Source: Takifugu bimaculatus (lineage: Eukaryota > Chordata > Actinopteri > Tetraodontiformes > Tetraodontidae). Taken from it: a stretch of DNA of 64,000 bases. The first letter of the stretch is position 1, and every line of letters starts with the position of its first letter. The notes beneath the pieces were generated by a model. That model searched no databases and had not been told where the DNA came from. It saw only the letters and a program-made list of their open reading frames with translations. Below, one piece after another: positions 62,970-64,000 of this stretch. The position numbers were made by a program, and so were the translations under genes. Location of the stretch: the NCBI GenBank assembly GCA_004026145.2, contig CP034986.1:17709304-17773303 (forward strand), in the 5' to 3' direction.

Positions 62970-64000
62970 CAGGGGTGCACTGAGCCATATTGGCATCGGT
63001 ATGGTCCAATATCAATAACACTCTTCATCGCGTATCACTGACAATGGGCCTGAATCATAGGGGCCAGTCGATTCAGTGTTTTTATAATATTTATTAACAG
63101 AAATTGTTTTCAGAAATTGCCCGAATTGTTTTCCAAAAACTTGATGGCACCTTGCAATACCTATGGAGTAAATGTTCTGTGGGTCGGTGTTACAACGTCA
63201 GCTTATAACCATCCAGGTCATTGTATCCAAGGTAGTTTTCTCTGTCAACTGGACTGGGTTTCTTCTCTTGAAGACGTTTCGCCTTCTTTCCAGTCCAGTT
63301 GACAGAGAAAACTACCTTGGAGTCAGCTTATAACAAACCAAACTTAATCAAGCACCTACAAATTGATCTAGATAAACAAAAAGGAGGTGGCACAAAGCAG
63401 CTATATTTGAAGGAGATGAAGGAAAGAGGTGATAAATTTCCAAGTAATAGCGTTTGCGACGTGGCAGGCTGAAAACATTTCTCCGAGACAGCGCTATTTG
63501 AACTGCACGGTAACCTTTGCAAATGCATATTAGAGAAGATAAAAGATGTCAAAGTTCTGAGTTTTTCAATAGATTTCCGGAGCTCTGAAGTTTCTCCTCT
63601 TTAGTTTAACAGCAAACTGGGTTGATGAGAGTTACGTGCCAAACTTTGCAATATTAAATGCAGCAAACATCTATGGGTCACACACCCACCATAATGGAAA
63701 TGTTTGACAAGGGGCAAATTCCATTGAGCTAAATATATGTGAGCGCAAGGGTCAATGTAAGCGTGCGTAGTTTAAGCTGCGTTGCACGTACAATTCAACT
63801 TGTCAACGAGGGACTTCTATCACAGCGTGCTGTGAGTGACGCTGTTGCAAGTGGGAGACAGATTGTTGGACACTTTAAATGTTCTCCACTGGCACAGCCA
63901 CGACTGCAAGATATCAGCTGGAGACGAACATGTAACGGAATGGCTGCAGCAGGACGTTGGAACCAGGTGGAACAGCACCCACCTCATGATAGAGAGGTTG
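62970..64000 (+). mobile_element. hAT (ZBED4/Ac-like) transposon copy in pudp intron, runs off the window
   Basis: The left end CAGGGGTGCACTGAGCC starts at 62970 in the familiar 'catattggcatcggtat' context. A decayed transposase follows on the + strand. There is a BED finger tail (TTSAYN, then PNLIKHL), then ETALFELHGNLCKCILEKIK with SFSIDFRSSEVSP, and after a frameshift SLTANWVDESYV and GSHTH. It continues with LVNEGLLSQRAVSDAV, GRQIVGHFK and, in another frame, QQDVGTRWNSTHLMIERL at the window end. The order and motifs are those of hAT transposases. Frameshifts and a hairpin insertion (63210-63321) mark it as dead. The right end is outside the window. Confidence 0.85.
63210..63321. mobile_element. 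Hairpin (foldback) insertion inside the hAT BED domain
   Basis: A 29-bp perfect inverted repeat (63227-63255 with 63292-63320) encloses a 36-base loop containing cttgaagacgtttcgcct, a string common in fish repeats. The 13-base direct repeat gtcagcttataac flanks it (63197-63209 and 63322-63334). Removing the segment and one copy restores an open BED-finger frame (TTSAYNKPNLIKHL), which supports insertion rather than rearrangement. Confidence 0.8.

Overview
The window looks like nuclear DNA of a teleost fish. It has split vertebrate-type genes with short, AT-rich introns and standard GT/AG junctions, long CA/CT/TA and tetranucleotide repeats, and a fish-like mix of L2/Rex1-type LINEs, endonuclease-tailed LINE fragments, hAT, Harbinger and Tc1/mariner remnants and tRNA-type SINEs. 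I see no operons, CRISPR arrays or prokaryotic features.

Three genes are supported by exon structure and protein similarity. (1) The last three coding exons of a steryl-sulfatase-like gene (sts, + strand, 647-2646); its 5' exons lie left of the window. (2) A complete six-coding-exon patatin-like phospholipase gene (pnpla4, - strand, 12249 down to 9548) with an intact Ser/Asp dyad and a candidate promoter near 12.85 kb. (3) The first three coding exons of pudp (pseudouridine-5'-phosphatase, + strand, 60798-62832); its last exon(s) lie right of the window. sts and pnpla4 converge tail to tail. STS, PNPLA4 and PUDP also sit close together on human Xp22.31, so this is a conserved neighbourhood, but pudp lies on the other side here.

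The roughly 48 kb between pnpla4 and pudp contain no further gene I can recognise. They are a mosaic of transposon fossils and simple repeats: a hAT fragment carrying a 1.6-kb minisatellite-bearing insert (14.6-17.0 kb); a 5'-truncated L2-type LINE with a reverse-transcriptase ORF (21.5-24.3 kb); a Rex1-like fragment (25.9-26.6 kb); a Harbinger element split by a complete hAT deletion derivative (26.9-29.2 kb); the 3' end of an endonuclease-type LINE (29.4-30.1 kb); a Tc1/mariner fragment (38.4 kb); a second decayed LINE tail (42.0 kb); an exact 420-bp tandem duplication (43.1-44.0 kb); and a MITE-like element (49.8-50.4 kb). A further hAT copy, itself broken by a hairpin insertion, occupies pudp intron 3.

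The three genes have unrelated housekeeping roles (steroid-sulfate hydrolysis, lipid/retinyl-ester hydrolysis, modified-nucleotide dephosphorylation) and share position rather than a pathway. I found no convincing new biological system. The most interesting structures are the nested transposons whose interrupted reading frames rejoin across target-site duplications, the hairpin-forming 37-bp minisatellite with paired base changes, the exact 420-bp duplication, and the altered order of the sts/pnpla4/pudp block.
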